The position numbers and the translations under genes are program-made. This document shows positions 9,107 to 15,830 of a DNA stretch of 46,736 bases, piece by piece. The stretch's first letter is position 1, and each line of letters opens with the position of its first letter. The notes under the pieces are model-generated. The model was not told the DNA's origin. It ran no database searches and worked only from the letters and a program-made list of their open reading frames with translations. The DNA lies in contig JACQYB010000013.1 in NCBI GenBank assembly GCA_016208415.1, positions 1 through 46,736 of the forward strand, written 5' to 3'. Source of the stretch: Betaproteobacteria bacterium. GTDB lineage: Bacteria > Pseudomonadota > Gammaproteobacteria > Burkholderiales > Rhodocyclaceae.

Positions 9107-9697
9107 TCAGTCGTCCCTCTTCAACACTATCTTGCCTTGGGCAAGACTGGCGTTGAGGTCGGTTTCCGGCACCTCCTTGTGCACCAGGTTCTGGTGGCAG
9201 TCGATGCAGGTCGCCTTCTGCGTGCGCATCTTCTCGTGCGCCGCCTTGGCATCCTTGCCGGGAGGCTGCGGATCCTTGTGGCAGGAGCGGCAGGTGACGC
9301 TGTCCCAGCGCTTCAGGTTCATGCGCGCGTCGTGGGCCATCTGCGGCCGCCGCGCGTTGAATTTCTGGATATCGGAGTAGTCGTGCCTGAACTCCAGTAC
9401 CAGTTCCCGCGCACCGTCAATGACATGCGTTGCCACCGCGAGATGGAAGTTCGCCAGTCCCTGCGGGATGTGGCAATCCTTGCAGCCCGGATTTGCGCCC
9501 AGCGCGCCATAGTGCGAGGACTTCTTCAGTTCCTCCGCCGGATAGGACATGGAGTGGCAGCTCAAGCAGAATTGCGTGGTGGACACCGCCGCCTCGCCGC
9601 CGAGCACGGCCGCGACCAGTACCGCCGCCACGGCGGCGCCGAGCAGCAGCGCGCCGCCGCGTTCCCGAAGGTAGCGACGCAAGCGTTCGGCCATCAT
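9107..9697 (-). CDS. cycB: Tetrahaem NapC/NrfH-family quinone-linked cytochrome (cytochrome cM552-like)
   Basis: A 196-residue membrane-anchored cytochrome with one N-terminal helix (GALLLGAAVAAVLVAAVLGG) and four CXXCH sites: CLSCH, CKDCH, CRSCH and CIDCH. The CLSCHSM and CKDCHIP context is that of the NapC/NirT/NrfH family, which exchanges electrons with quinol. Its ATG overlaps the 3' end of the upstream c554 gene by four bases (9694-9697), so the two are translationally coupled. The c554-then-tetrahaem order matches cycA-cycB of ammonia oxidisers, where CycB (cM552) passes electrons from hydroxylamine oxidation to the quinone pool. That role is inferred here from family and neighbours. 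Confidence 0.88.
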   Translation of the reverse strand: MMAERLRRYLRERGGALLLGAAVAAVLVAAVLGGEAAVSTTQFCLSCHSMSYPAEELKKSSHYGALGANPGCKDCHIPQGLANFHLAVATHVIDGARELVLEFRHDYSDIQKFNARRPQMAHDARMNLKRWDSVTCRSCHKDPQPPGKDAKAAHEKMRTQKATCIDCHQNLVHKEVPETDLNASLAQGKIVLKRDD

Positions 9698-10407
9698 TCC
9701 TCCTTGCCTTTTACCGCCGGCCTGGCCTTGGCCTGGAACTCGTCACGGAAGGACGGCACCGGCGCTCCTGTGAACGTGCCGTCGAGCTTGAAGTGCTCGT
9801 GCATCGCCTTGTCGTTGCGCACCGCCTTGTCGAAATCGAAGCCATACTTCTTATCGACCTTCGGCGTGAACGGCGTATGTGGCTTCTTCGCGCCCTTCCA
9901 GGGCGAGCCCTCATAGTTCATGTGGCAGGCGTTGCAACGCTCAGCAAATTGGAATTCCTGCCCGGCATCGACCAGTTGCTGACGCGCGGCGGTCTGCTTC
10001 TTCTTCTCGAACGCCTGGCCCGCCTTGCGATGGACCAGCCGGTACTCCGAACCGGGGCCGTGGCAGGACTCGCAGCCGACGCTGACCAGGTACTTGCCTG
10101 GTTCCTTGGGATCGTAACCGCCTTCCTGGTTGAAGCCGGTCGAGTGGCAGCCGACGCAGTCCTGATCCTGCCTGTAGTCCTTGTTCGGATCGAGTTTTGC
10201 TTTTTTCTTGGCCTCGGCCTTGGCCTTGGGCGCGAGCGAATCTAGCGACTTGGCGTGAGCCGTCTTTTCCCAGGACTCCAACTGGCTGCGATGGCAAGAG
10301 CCGCACTTCTTGCGGCCTTCGTAAGCCGGCTCCGCGGCGGCGGTCCCGCTCAGAATGGCGAACAGCGCGGTTGTCGCGGCAAGCGCACGGGCGATGCGGT
10401 GAATCAT
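9694..10407 (-). CDS. cycA: Tetrahaem cytochrome c554
   Basis: A 237-residue periplasmic cytochrome with a signal peptide (MIHRIARALAATTALFAILSGTAAAE) and four CXXCH sites (CGSCH, CVGCH, CESCH, CNACH). Stretches such as YEGRKKCGSCH, AKLDPNKDY, DCVGCH, GCESCHGPG and CHMNYEGSPWKGAKKP closely resemble Nitrosomonas c554, the electron acceptor of hydroxylamine oxidoreductase. ATG at 10407 follows GGAGGA and starts the signal peptide. It is on the same strand as haoA and haoB but separated from them by about 4.4 kb. Family assignment is strong; partnership with HaoA in this organism is inferred. Confidence 0.92.
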   Translation of the reverse strand: MIHRIARALAATTALFAILSGTAAAEPAYEGRKKCGSCHRSQLESWEKTAHAKSLDSLAPKAKAEAKKKAKLDPNKDYRQDQDCVGCHSTGFNQEGGYDPKEPGKYLVSVGCESCHGPGSEYRLVHRKAGQAFEKKKQTAARQQLVDAGQEFQFAERCNACHMNYEGSPWKGAKKPHTPFTPKVDKKYGFDFDKAVRNDKAMHEHFKLDGTFTGAPVPSFRDEFQAKARPAVKGKEE

Positions 10408-10568
10408 GGGTTGTCCTCCACGCGGGATGTCCGTCAGTGGTCCCAATCTATTGACTGTTTGCACGAACAGGTAGAGCCAGCCGCACCCCGCATGCTGGTA
10501 CCACCGCGATGAAAAGGAAGCAGCCCTGTCAGTCCTGAGTATCAGTGTGTTGATGGTCAGGGGTTTGG

Positions 10569-11282
10569 TCAGCCCAGCCGCGCGCCACCATCCACGTCCA
10601 GCACGGCGCCGGTCACATAGGAGCTGCGCACGAGAAACAGCACGGCCTCGGCGATGTCCTCGGCTGTGCCGTAGCGCTGCACCGGGAGCTTGGCCGCCGT
10701 CCCTTCCAGCATGCCCCGGCGCGCTTCCGGCGCCATCCAGTCGTAAGCGGGCGTGTCGACCAGACCCGGCGACAGCACATTGACCCGGCGCGGGGCGAGT
10801 TCCTTGGCCAAGGTCAGGCCCATGCGTTCGATCGCCCCGTTGACGGCCGCCAGACCCGCCGTCCCAGGCAGTGTGATGCGGGCCGCCGCCCCGCCCACCA
10901 GGACAATGGAACCCCGGTCGGCAAGGGTGGGCAAGGCCGCTTGCAGGGTGTCGAAATAGCCCCAGAATTTGCTGGCAAACGCTGCTTGCAAGGCGTCGCG
11001 CGAAAGTTCAGCGAACGCGCCCCAGGCCGCCGGCCCGGCACCGGCCAATAGGAGATGATCGAACGCACCGATTTGCGCGAAGGCGGCGGCGATGCCGGCC
11101 GGATCGCCATAATCGAGAATCTGCCCGGACGCCGCGCCGCCAATCCGGCCCAGCGCCTGGTCCACGCGCGCCCGAGTGCGTGCGGTAATGACAACGCTAT
11201 AGGTTTCCCGGGTGAGTCGCTGGGCAGTAGCCAGACCGATGCCGGAACTGCCGCCGATGACAAGCACTTTTTCTTTTTTCAT
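10569..11282 (-). CDS. Atypical short-chain dehydrogenase/reductase-like protein
   Basis: A 237-residue Rossmann protein. The nucleotide-binding loop VIGGSSGIGLATAQRL starts at residue 6, DHLLLAGAGP replaces the usual NNAG, and the C-terminal VNVLSPGLVDTPAYDW and VTGAVLDVDGG segments are SDR-like. The catalytic Tyr-x3-Lys is not where expected (TAGLAAVNGAIERM instead), so classical SDR chemistry is doubtful. ATG at 11282 lies 11 bases after the stop of the upstream NAD(P)-binding protein, so the two are likely co-transcribed. The frame is open through the upstream gene, but that part is a shadow. Confidence 0.85.
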   Translation of the reverse strand: MKKEKVLVIGGSSGIGLATAQRLTRETYSVVITARTRARVDQALGRIGGAASGQILDYGDPAGIAAAFAQIGAFDHLLLAGAGPAAWGAFAELSRDALQAAFASKFWGYFDTLQAALPTLADRGSIVLVGGAAARITLPGTAGLAAVNGAIERMGLTLAKELAPRRVNVLSPGLVDTPAYDWMAPEARRGMLEGTAAKLPVQRYGTAEDIAEAVLFLVRSSYVTGAVLDVDGGARLG

Positions 11283-11293
11283 GGCCGCTGCCT

Positions 11294-11947
11294 TCACTTG
11301 CGCAGCAGCTTGAACGCATGATTGACGTTGAAGCCGTTGTTGAACAGGTGGGTGATCCACACCATCGCCAGCGGTTCCAGGTAGCGCGACTTGCCGATGT
11401 CGCCCAGATCGATGCTGGCCGGCCAGCCCAACTCGCGGATCAGGCCGTCGACCACCTCCTTGGCGGCCGCGTCGTTGCCGCAGATGAACATGTCGGGCTG
11501 GTCGCCGTTGAAGTCCGGTTCGACCATGTGCGGATGCCCGACGATATTGAAGGCCTTGACCACGCGCGCGGCCGGCAGCCAGCGTTGCACCTGCTCGCCG
11601 GCCGAATCCGTGTGGCCCACCGTCAGCACCGGCGGCTGTCCCTCCGCCTCGAAGCGCAGCGGATTGCTGGCATCGATCACCACCTTGCCGGCGAAGTTTT
11701 CCGTCCCCGCGAGCTTGAGCGCGTTCTCGACGTTGCCCCCGCCGATGGCGATCACGATCACCTCGCCGAAGCGCGCGGCGTCGGCGAAGCTGGCCGCCGT
11801 CACGCCGGCGCCGACTTTTCCAAGCAGTTCCTGAACCTTGGTGGCAGCCGGGTCGCGCGTGCCGATCACGACGCCATGGCCGCGCGCCGCGAAGCCGCCG
11901 GCCAGGGTGCGTCCCACATCGCCGGTACCGAGAATGCCGATTTTCAT
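11294..11947 (-). CDS. NADPH-dependent F420 reductase-type NAD(P)-binding protein
   Basis: A 217-residue protein starting MKIGILGTGDVGRTLAGGF, a Rossmann loop at the extreme N-terminus, followed by GTRDP, VVIDASNPL and VKAFNIVG segments typical of the NADP oxidoreductase/F420-dependent family. In bacteria without F420 such proteins reduce other, mostly unknown, substrates. It is transcribed with the SDR-like gene and divergently from a LysR regulator 111 bases away, a layout that usually means control by that regulator. Confidence 0.85.
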   Translation of the reverse strand: MKIGILGTGDVGRTLAGGFAARGHGVVIGTRDPAATKVQELLGKVGAGVTAASFADAARFGEVIVIAIGGGNVENALKLAGTENFAGKVVIDASNPLRFEAEGQPPVLTVGHTDSAGEQVQRWLPAARVVKAFNIVGHPHMVEPDFNGDQPDMFICGNDAAAKEVVDGLIRELGWPASIDLGDIGKSRYLEPLAMVWITHLFNNGFNVNHAFKLLRK

Positions 11948-11970
11948 GATGCTTTCCTTTCATGAGTGTT

Positions 11971-12042
11971 GATGACGTGATGTCATCCTAGTCACCGATG
12001 GATTCGGGATAAATAGGTAACGGTTGCAAACACAATCCCGAA
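11971..12042. promoter_or_regulatory. Divergent LysR control region with two inverted repeats
   Basis: GATGAC at 11971-11976 faces GTCATC at 11982-11987 across five bases. TTCGGGAT at 12003-12010 faces ATCCCGAA at 12035-12042 across 24 bases. Both are perfect and lie in the 111-base gap between the reductase-like gene and the LysR gene, where LysR proteins normally bind. Confidence 0.5.
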
Positions 12043-12058
12043 ACTGGGACAATTCACC

Positions 12059-12955
12059 ATGTTCGATGCTTCCAGCCTGCCCCTGTTCGTGGCCGTAGCC
12101 CGCGCCGGCAGCTTTACCGCCGCCGCGCGGAAATTGGCCGTGCCGACCACCACCTTGAGCCGTCGCATCCAGGAACTGGAAGAGGCGCTCGGCGCGCGCC
12201 TGCTCAATCGCACCACACGCAGCCTGTCGCTCACCGATGCCGGCGAGCGCTATCTGGCCGAGGTGGAACCCATTGTGGAGGCGGTCGAAGCGGCCAATCG
12301 TTCCATCGGCCAGTTGCGCCAGTCCGTCACCGGACGGCTGCGCCTGACCGCGCCGTATTTCCTCGGTGAGCTGTTTCTCGCCGACTGGGTGATCGATTTC
12401 CGGCAGGCGCATCCCCAAGTCACAGTGGAATTGCAACTCGACAACCACCTGCTGGACTTGCCCGCCAGCGGCGTCGATCTAGCGGTGAGAGCGGGGGTCA
12501 TGGGGGATTCATCGCTGGTGGCGCGGCATCTGTTCGATGTCGAATGGCTGATTGTGGCCAGCCCCGCCTTTCTCTCCCGTGCCCCGGCCGTGGCGACCCC
12601 TGCCGACATGACCGATTTCTCTGCCATTACAACGGCGGTCGATCCCGGCCGCGTCACCTGGCACTTCGGTATGGGCGACCACGAAGTGAGACTGCATCCG
12701 AAGGTCGGCTTGCAGGTCAACGATCTGCGCATTGCGAGCAAGGCGGCCCGGGCCGGTTTGGGGGTTGCGCGCCTGCCTCGGCTGGCGGTGCAGGACGCGC
12801 TGGCGGCAGGCGACCTGGTGGAATTGCTGCCGACCTGGCGGCGCCCAGCGAATCCCGTGCAACTCGTCTATCACCGGCGCCGCTTGCTCACGGCGGCCCA
12901 GTCGGCCTTCATCGAATTCGCGCTGGCGCGCCAGGCGGGATCGGATCGCAAGTGA
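12059..12955 (+). CDS. LysR-family transcriptional regulator
   Basis: A 298-residue regulator. The N-terminal helix-turn-helix (FVAVARAGSFTAAARKLAVPTTTLSRRIQELEEALGARLLNRT, residues about 9-52) and a substrate-binding-like C-terminal domain place it in the CrgA/DsdC-like LysR group. It is divergent from the NAD(P)-binding pair at 10569-11947 and probably controls that pair in response to an unknown small molecule. There is no obvious link to nitrogen metabolism. Confidence 0.93.
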   Translation: MFDASSLPLFVAVARAGSFTAAARKLAVPTTTLSRRIQELEEALGARLLNRTTRSLSLTDAGERYLAEVEPIVEAVEAANRSIGQLRQSVTGRLRLTAPYFLGELFLADWVIDFRQAHPQVTVELQLDNHLLDLPASGVDLAVRAGVMGDSSLVARHLFDVEWLIVASPAFLSRAPAVATPADMTDFSAITTAVDPGRVTWHFGMGDHEVRLHPKVGLQVNDLRIASKAARAGLGVARLPRLAVQDALAAGDLVELLPTWRRPANPVQLVYHRRRLLTAAQSAFIEFALARQAGSDRK

Positions 12956-13022
12956 CGCGGGGTTTGAGGATGCATCTTTTCGCTGCCCGGACAACCCGTC
13001 CTGTCGCCGCGAGGTGTATCAG

Positions 13023-13586
13023 TCAAACGGCTTCGTTTCGGGCCGCCGTCCATTCCCGGCAGATGCGCACGGTTTGCTCGGTGTCCAGCGGTTCGCCTGT
13101 CAGACCGCAGCGCGCGCCGTCCTCTTCGGCGAGAAAGTGGGCGCACTGCCTGCATACGCCAAACGCCCGTTGCCCGTTGAGCCGTTGCAGGGCGATCAGC
13201 ATCTCGCGAAGCGCCTTGTCGAGTGTATTCGCATCGAGCGACAGCGAGTCGAGGACCTTCTCCACGCGCTCTGCCCAGCTCTCTTTCAGAACCGCCTCAC
13301 CAGCCGACGTCAGCTTCAGATGCACGCGCTTGCCGTGGCGAGCGTCGGGCTCCTTCACCAGCAGCCCCTTGCGCTCCAGCACGGCAAGCGTCTGCGAAAC
13401 CGTTCCCCGGGTGATGCCGAAATAGTCAGCAACGGCGATCGGCAGATCGCTGTAGCGGTTCGCCTGCGCCAGGTAATGCAGCACCTGCACGTGGATTGGC
13501 AGCAGCCCGTGGCGCGCGGCGTCTTCGCGCACAGACTGGTGAATCAGCGCGCCCAGGCGCTCGAGAAGCAGGGATGAGGCACTCAT
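13023..13586 (-). CDS. MarR-family regulator with C-terminal cysteine cluster
   Basis: A 187-residue winged-helix repressor. The DNA-binding part (VADYFGITRGTVSQTLAVLERKGLLVKEPDARHGKRVHLKLT) is normal for MarR. It is followed by an unusual C-terminal domain with four cysteines, CRQCAHF ... RCGL ... RICREW, which could bind a metal or act as a redox sensor. ATG at 13586 is preferred over an in-frame TTG further up, because the intervening bases carry a palindromic operator. A promoter readable on this strand (TTGTCA at 13622-13617, 18-base gap, TACATT at 13598-13593) would start transcription at or near the ATG, so the message may be nearly leaderless. Divergent from the cytochrome P460 gene. 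Confidence 0.88.
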   Translation of the reverse strand: MSASSLLLERLGALIHQSVREDAARHGLLPIHVQVLHYLAQANRYSDLPIAVADYFGITRGTVSQTLAVLERKGLLVKEPDARHGKRVHLKLTSAGEAVLKESWAERVEKVLDSLSLDANTLDKALREMLIALQRLNGQRAFGVCRQCAHFLAEEDGARCGLTGEPLDTEQTVRICREWTAARNEAV

Positions 13587-13592
13587 GCGGCT

Positions 13593-13668
13593 AATGTATC
13601 GCCTCGATGCATACCTTGACAAGGATTATGTTTCGACTCTAAACTTATAATGCATCGAGTCGATGCAT
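13593..13668. promoter_or_regulatory. Divergent marR/P460 promoters with paired palindromic operators
   Basis: Two palindromes share the same 8-3-8 layout. ATGTATCG/CGATGCAT lies at 13594-13612 (one mismatch). ATGCATCG/CGATGCAT lies at 13650-13668 (perfect). Their centres are 56 bases apart. The right-hand one overlaps a TATAAT box (13646-13651) facing the P460 gene, and the left-hand one overlaps the probable -10 of the MarR gene. This is a textbook layout for repression of both genes by the MarR protein. Confidence 0.75.
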
Positions 13669-13698
13669 CTTATTCAACCCCGAAATGAGGAGTACACC

Positions 13699-14175
13699 AT
13701 GAAACGTCTGCTGACTGCACTGATGATCACCACCTCTGTCTCTCCCGTCCTGGCGGCGGAACCCGAGGTGGCATATCCGGCTGGCTATCGCGATTGGCAT
13801 CACGTCAAGAGCATGGTCATCGACAAGGGCCATCCGCTGTTCGAATCCTTTGGCGGCATCCACCATCTGTATGCCAACAAGAAGGCGATGGAAGGCTACC
13901 GGGCGGGCAAGTTTCCGAATGGCGCGGTGATCGTGTTCGACCTGCTGGAGGCCAAGCAGGCCGATAACGCCGTGACCGAGGGTGCGCGCAAGGTCGTAGG
14001 CGTGATGCACAAGGACGCGAAGAAATTCGCCGCGACCGGTGGCTGGGGGTTCGAAGGGTTCGGCGGCGGCGACAAGACCAACCGCGTTGTCCGTGCCAAT
14101 GCGGCGACCGCCTGCTTTGCCTGCCACACACCCCAGAAAGACCACGACTACGTGTTCAGCCGCCTGCGTGACTGA
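13699..14175 (+). CDS. Cytochrome P460-family protein
   Basis: A 158-residue periplasmic mono-haem cytochrome with a signal peptide (MKRLLTALMITTSVSPVLAAE). Family signatures are YPAGYRDWHHVKSMVI, KFPNGAVIVFDLLEAKQ, ATGGWGFEGF and a C-terminal haem site CFACHTPQKDHDYVF. P460 enzymes oxidise hydroxylamine and nitric oxide using a lysine-cross-linked haem; related cytochromes c'-beta lack the lysine and bind nitric oxide. From memory of the Nitrosomonas sequence, the cross-linking lysine follows VIG; here that position reads VIVFDL, so a c'-beta-like role is possible. ATG at 13699 follows GAGGAG. Confidence 0.85.
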   Translation: MKRLLTALMITTSVSPVLAAEPEVAYPAGYRDWHHVKSMVIDKGHPLFESFGGIHHLYANKKAMEGYRAGKFPNGAVIVFDLLEAKQADNAVTEGARKVVGVMHKDAKKFAATGGWGFEGFGGGDKTNRVVRANAATACFACHTPQKDHDYVFSRLRD

Positions 14176-14185
14176 AGGAGAAATC

Positions 14186-14740
14186 ATGCGCGAGCTTGCG
14201 ATGGCGCCGGGCTGGCAAGCCAGCCAATGGTTCAACACCGAGCAGCCCTTGAGCCTCGCGCAACTGCGGGGAAAGGTCGTGCTGTTGCACGCCTTCCAGA
14301 TGCTGTGTCCGGGCTGCGTCAGCCACGGCGTGCCGCAGGCCGAGCGCGTGCATCGCCAGTATGCGACCGAGGGCGTGGCCGTCGTCGGGCTGCACACCGT
14401 CTTCGAGCACCACGGGGCAATGACGCCCGTGGCGCTCGAAGCCTTCCTGCACGAGTACCGCGTGACGCATCCGGTGGGCGTGGACATGGCCGTGGCGGGC
14501 GATCCGATCCCGGCGACGATGCGCCGCTACGGCATGCAAGGTACGCCGACGCTGATCCTGATCGATCCTGCGGGTCGTCTGCGTTTGCAGGAATTCGGCC
14601 GGATCGACGACCTACATCTTGGAGTCCTGATTGGCCGATTGCTTATGGTGGATCGAGTTTTGCTGGAAACGTCGCAACCGACCGACCATAGCGGCGATCG
14701 TAGTGACGGGTGTGAAGAGCAAGGCTGCGCGGTGCGATGA
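14186..14740 (+). CDS. Redoxin/TlpA-like thioredoxin-fold protein
   Basis: A 184-residue thioredoxin-fold protein with the active-site segment AFQMLCPGCVSHGVPQA (CPGC at about residues 45-48) and the cis-proline region YGMQGTPTLILIDPAG. No signal peptide is obvious, so it is probably cytoplasmic. AAGGAG at 14175-14180 overlaps the P460 stop and the gap is only ten bases, so the two genes form one operon under the MarR palindromes. The C-terminal tail (DGCEEQGCAVR) holds an extra cysteine pair. Its redox partner is unknown. Confidence 0.85.
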   Translation: MRELAMAPGWQASQWFNTEQPLSLAQLRGKVVLLHAFQMLCPGCVSHGVPQAERVHRQYATEGVAVVGLHTVFEHHGAMTPVALEAFLHEYRVTHPVGVDMAVAGDPIPATMRRYGMQGTPTLILIDPAGRLRLQEFGRIDDLHLGVLIGRLLMVDRVLLETSQPTDHSGDRSDGCEEQGCAVR

Positions 14741-14785
14741 AGAACTTGCTGTAGCTGCTCAATAACCGAAACCAGTTCCGGGCAT

Positions 14786-15808
14786 TCAGCCGCCGGAAGG
14801 CTGCACGGGTGGAATCTTGTACACCCAGTAGCCGCCGTGCTGGTAGACGAGTCGCACGGCCTGAAGCTCGGCCGGCCTGGAAGTGGTGAGCGGCAGCATT
14901 TGCGCCAGCAGCGTGTTGCCGCTCTTCGCATCGGCCAGGAAGAAGGCGCGCACCTGGTCATCGGCAAGTTCATGCAGCGCATAGGCGGTGTATTTGTTGC
15001 TGTGCATCCATTGCTTCACAAAGCCGATCGGTCCATGCAGGTCACCCTTCACCGGGAAGTCCTTGTAGGCGACGCCGAGACGGTCGGGCCGCATCAGCCC
15101 GAGCTTGAAGAGGTCCGAGACGTGAACCGCGACATAAGCTTCGCGTCCGCCCGCTAGTTCGCGCAACGCGGCCACGCCCGCTTCCACCTCTCCGGTCAGC
15201 GCGTCGGCGAGGCGCTGCAATTTCCGCTGCTCCTCGGCATTCGCCGATGCGTTCCAGAACTCGCGCTCGTATTTCCCGATCGGCCCGCTACGCACCCGCC
15301 AGGCCGAGGGCGCGATGAAAGGCTCGCCCAGATGCGAGGCGAATAGGGTCTCGCTGCCGGAAAGAAGGCTGAGCTGGCCCGAGGTATCCCACCAGGCGAG
15401 CACGACAGCATCCTTTGGAGCGTGCTTGCCGATTGCCTTTGCCAGCGCAGCCAATTCGGAAGTCCTGGTGTCCAAGTAAATCGCCGGCTCGTCGCTACGG
15501 TTCTCCCAGCCGAGCATCACCGGCGCGGTGTCGCCGCGGCGCGCGACATGTGCCACGGCCACCGGTTGGTCCACTCCCTCGACGCGGAGCTCGTACTTGC
15601 CGATCTTCAGGTCCGGCCAGGATTCGAGCCCCAGCTTGGCGAACTTGTCGGCGCCACCCTCTTCCACCAACTGGTAGCGATAAGGGGGTGGGCCGGGATT
15701 CCACGCCGAGTAGGCGATCCAGCCGAGGAGCAGCAGCCCTCCCGTCACCAGGAACAGTCCCAGAAACGGGAGGAGCTTGTTCGCGGGCCGCGCGAGCACT
15801 GCTTCCAT
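14786..15808 (-). CDS. haoB: HaoB, accessory protein of hydroxylamine oxidation
   Basis: A 340-residue protein with one N-terminal membrane helix (LLPFLGLFLVTGGLLLLGWIAYSAW) and a large soluble region probably in the periplasm. It contains no haem motif. It starts 22 bases after haoA and has the length and N-terminal features of HaoB, the protein encoded directly after haoA in ammonia oxidisers and in many methanotrophs, whose biochemical role is unsettled. WDTSGQLSLLSGSETLF, GPIGFVKQWMHSNKYTAYAL and GYWVYKIPPV are recognisable segments. ATG at 15808 was chosen for the membrane helix that follows. It converges with the redoxin gene. Confidence 0.85.
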   Translation of the reverse strand: MEAVLARPANKLLPFLGLFLVTGGLLLLGWIAYSAWNPGPPPYRYQLVEEGGADKFAKLGLESWPDLKIGKYELRVEGVDQPVAVAHVARRGDTAPVMLGWENRSDEPAIYLDTRTSELAALAKAIGKHAPKDAVVLAWWDTSGQLSLLSGSETLFASHLGEPFIAPSAWRVRSGPIGKYEREFWNASANAEEQRKLQRLADALTGEVEAGVAALRELAGGREAYVAVHVSDLFKLGLMRPDRLGVAYKDFPVKGDLHGPIGFVKQWMHSNKYTAYALHELADDQVRAFFLADAKSGNTLLAQMLPLTTSRPAELQAVRLVYQHGGYWVYKIPPVQPSGG

Positions 15809-15830
15809 GTCTTCCGGCCCGCGCCCCGCG

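Noticed and set aside
13616-13651. Perfect TTGACA and TATAAT in front of the P460 gene as one sigma-70 promoter
   Set aside because: The two boxes are 24 bases apart, too far. The TATAAT is kept as the likely -10 with an unclear -35.
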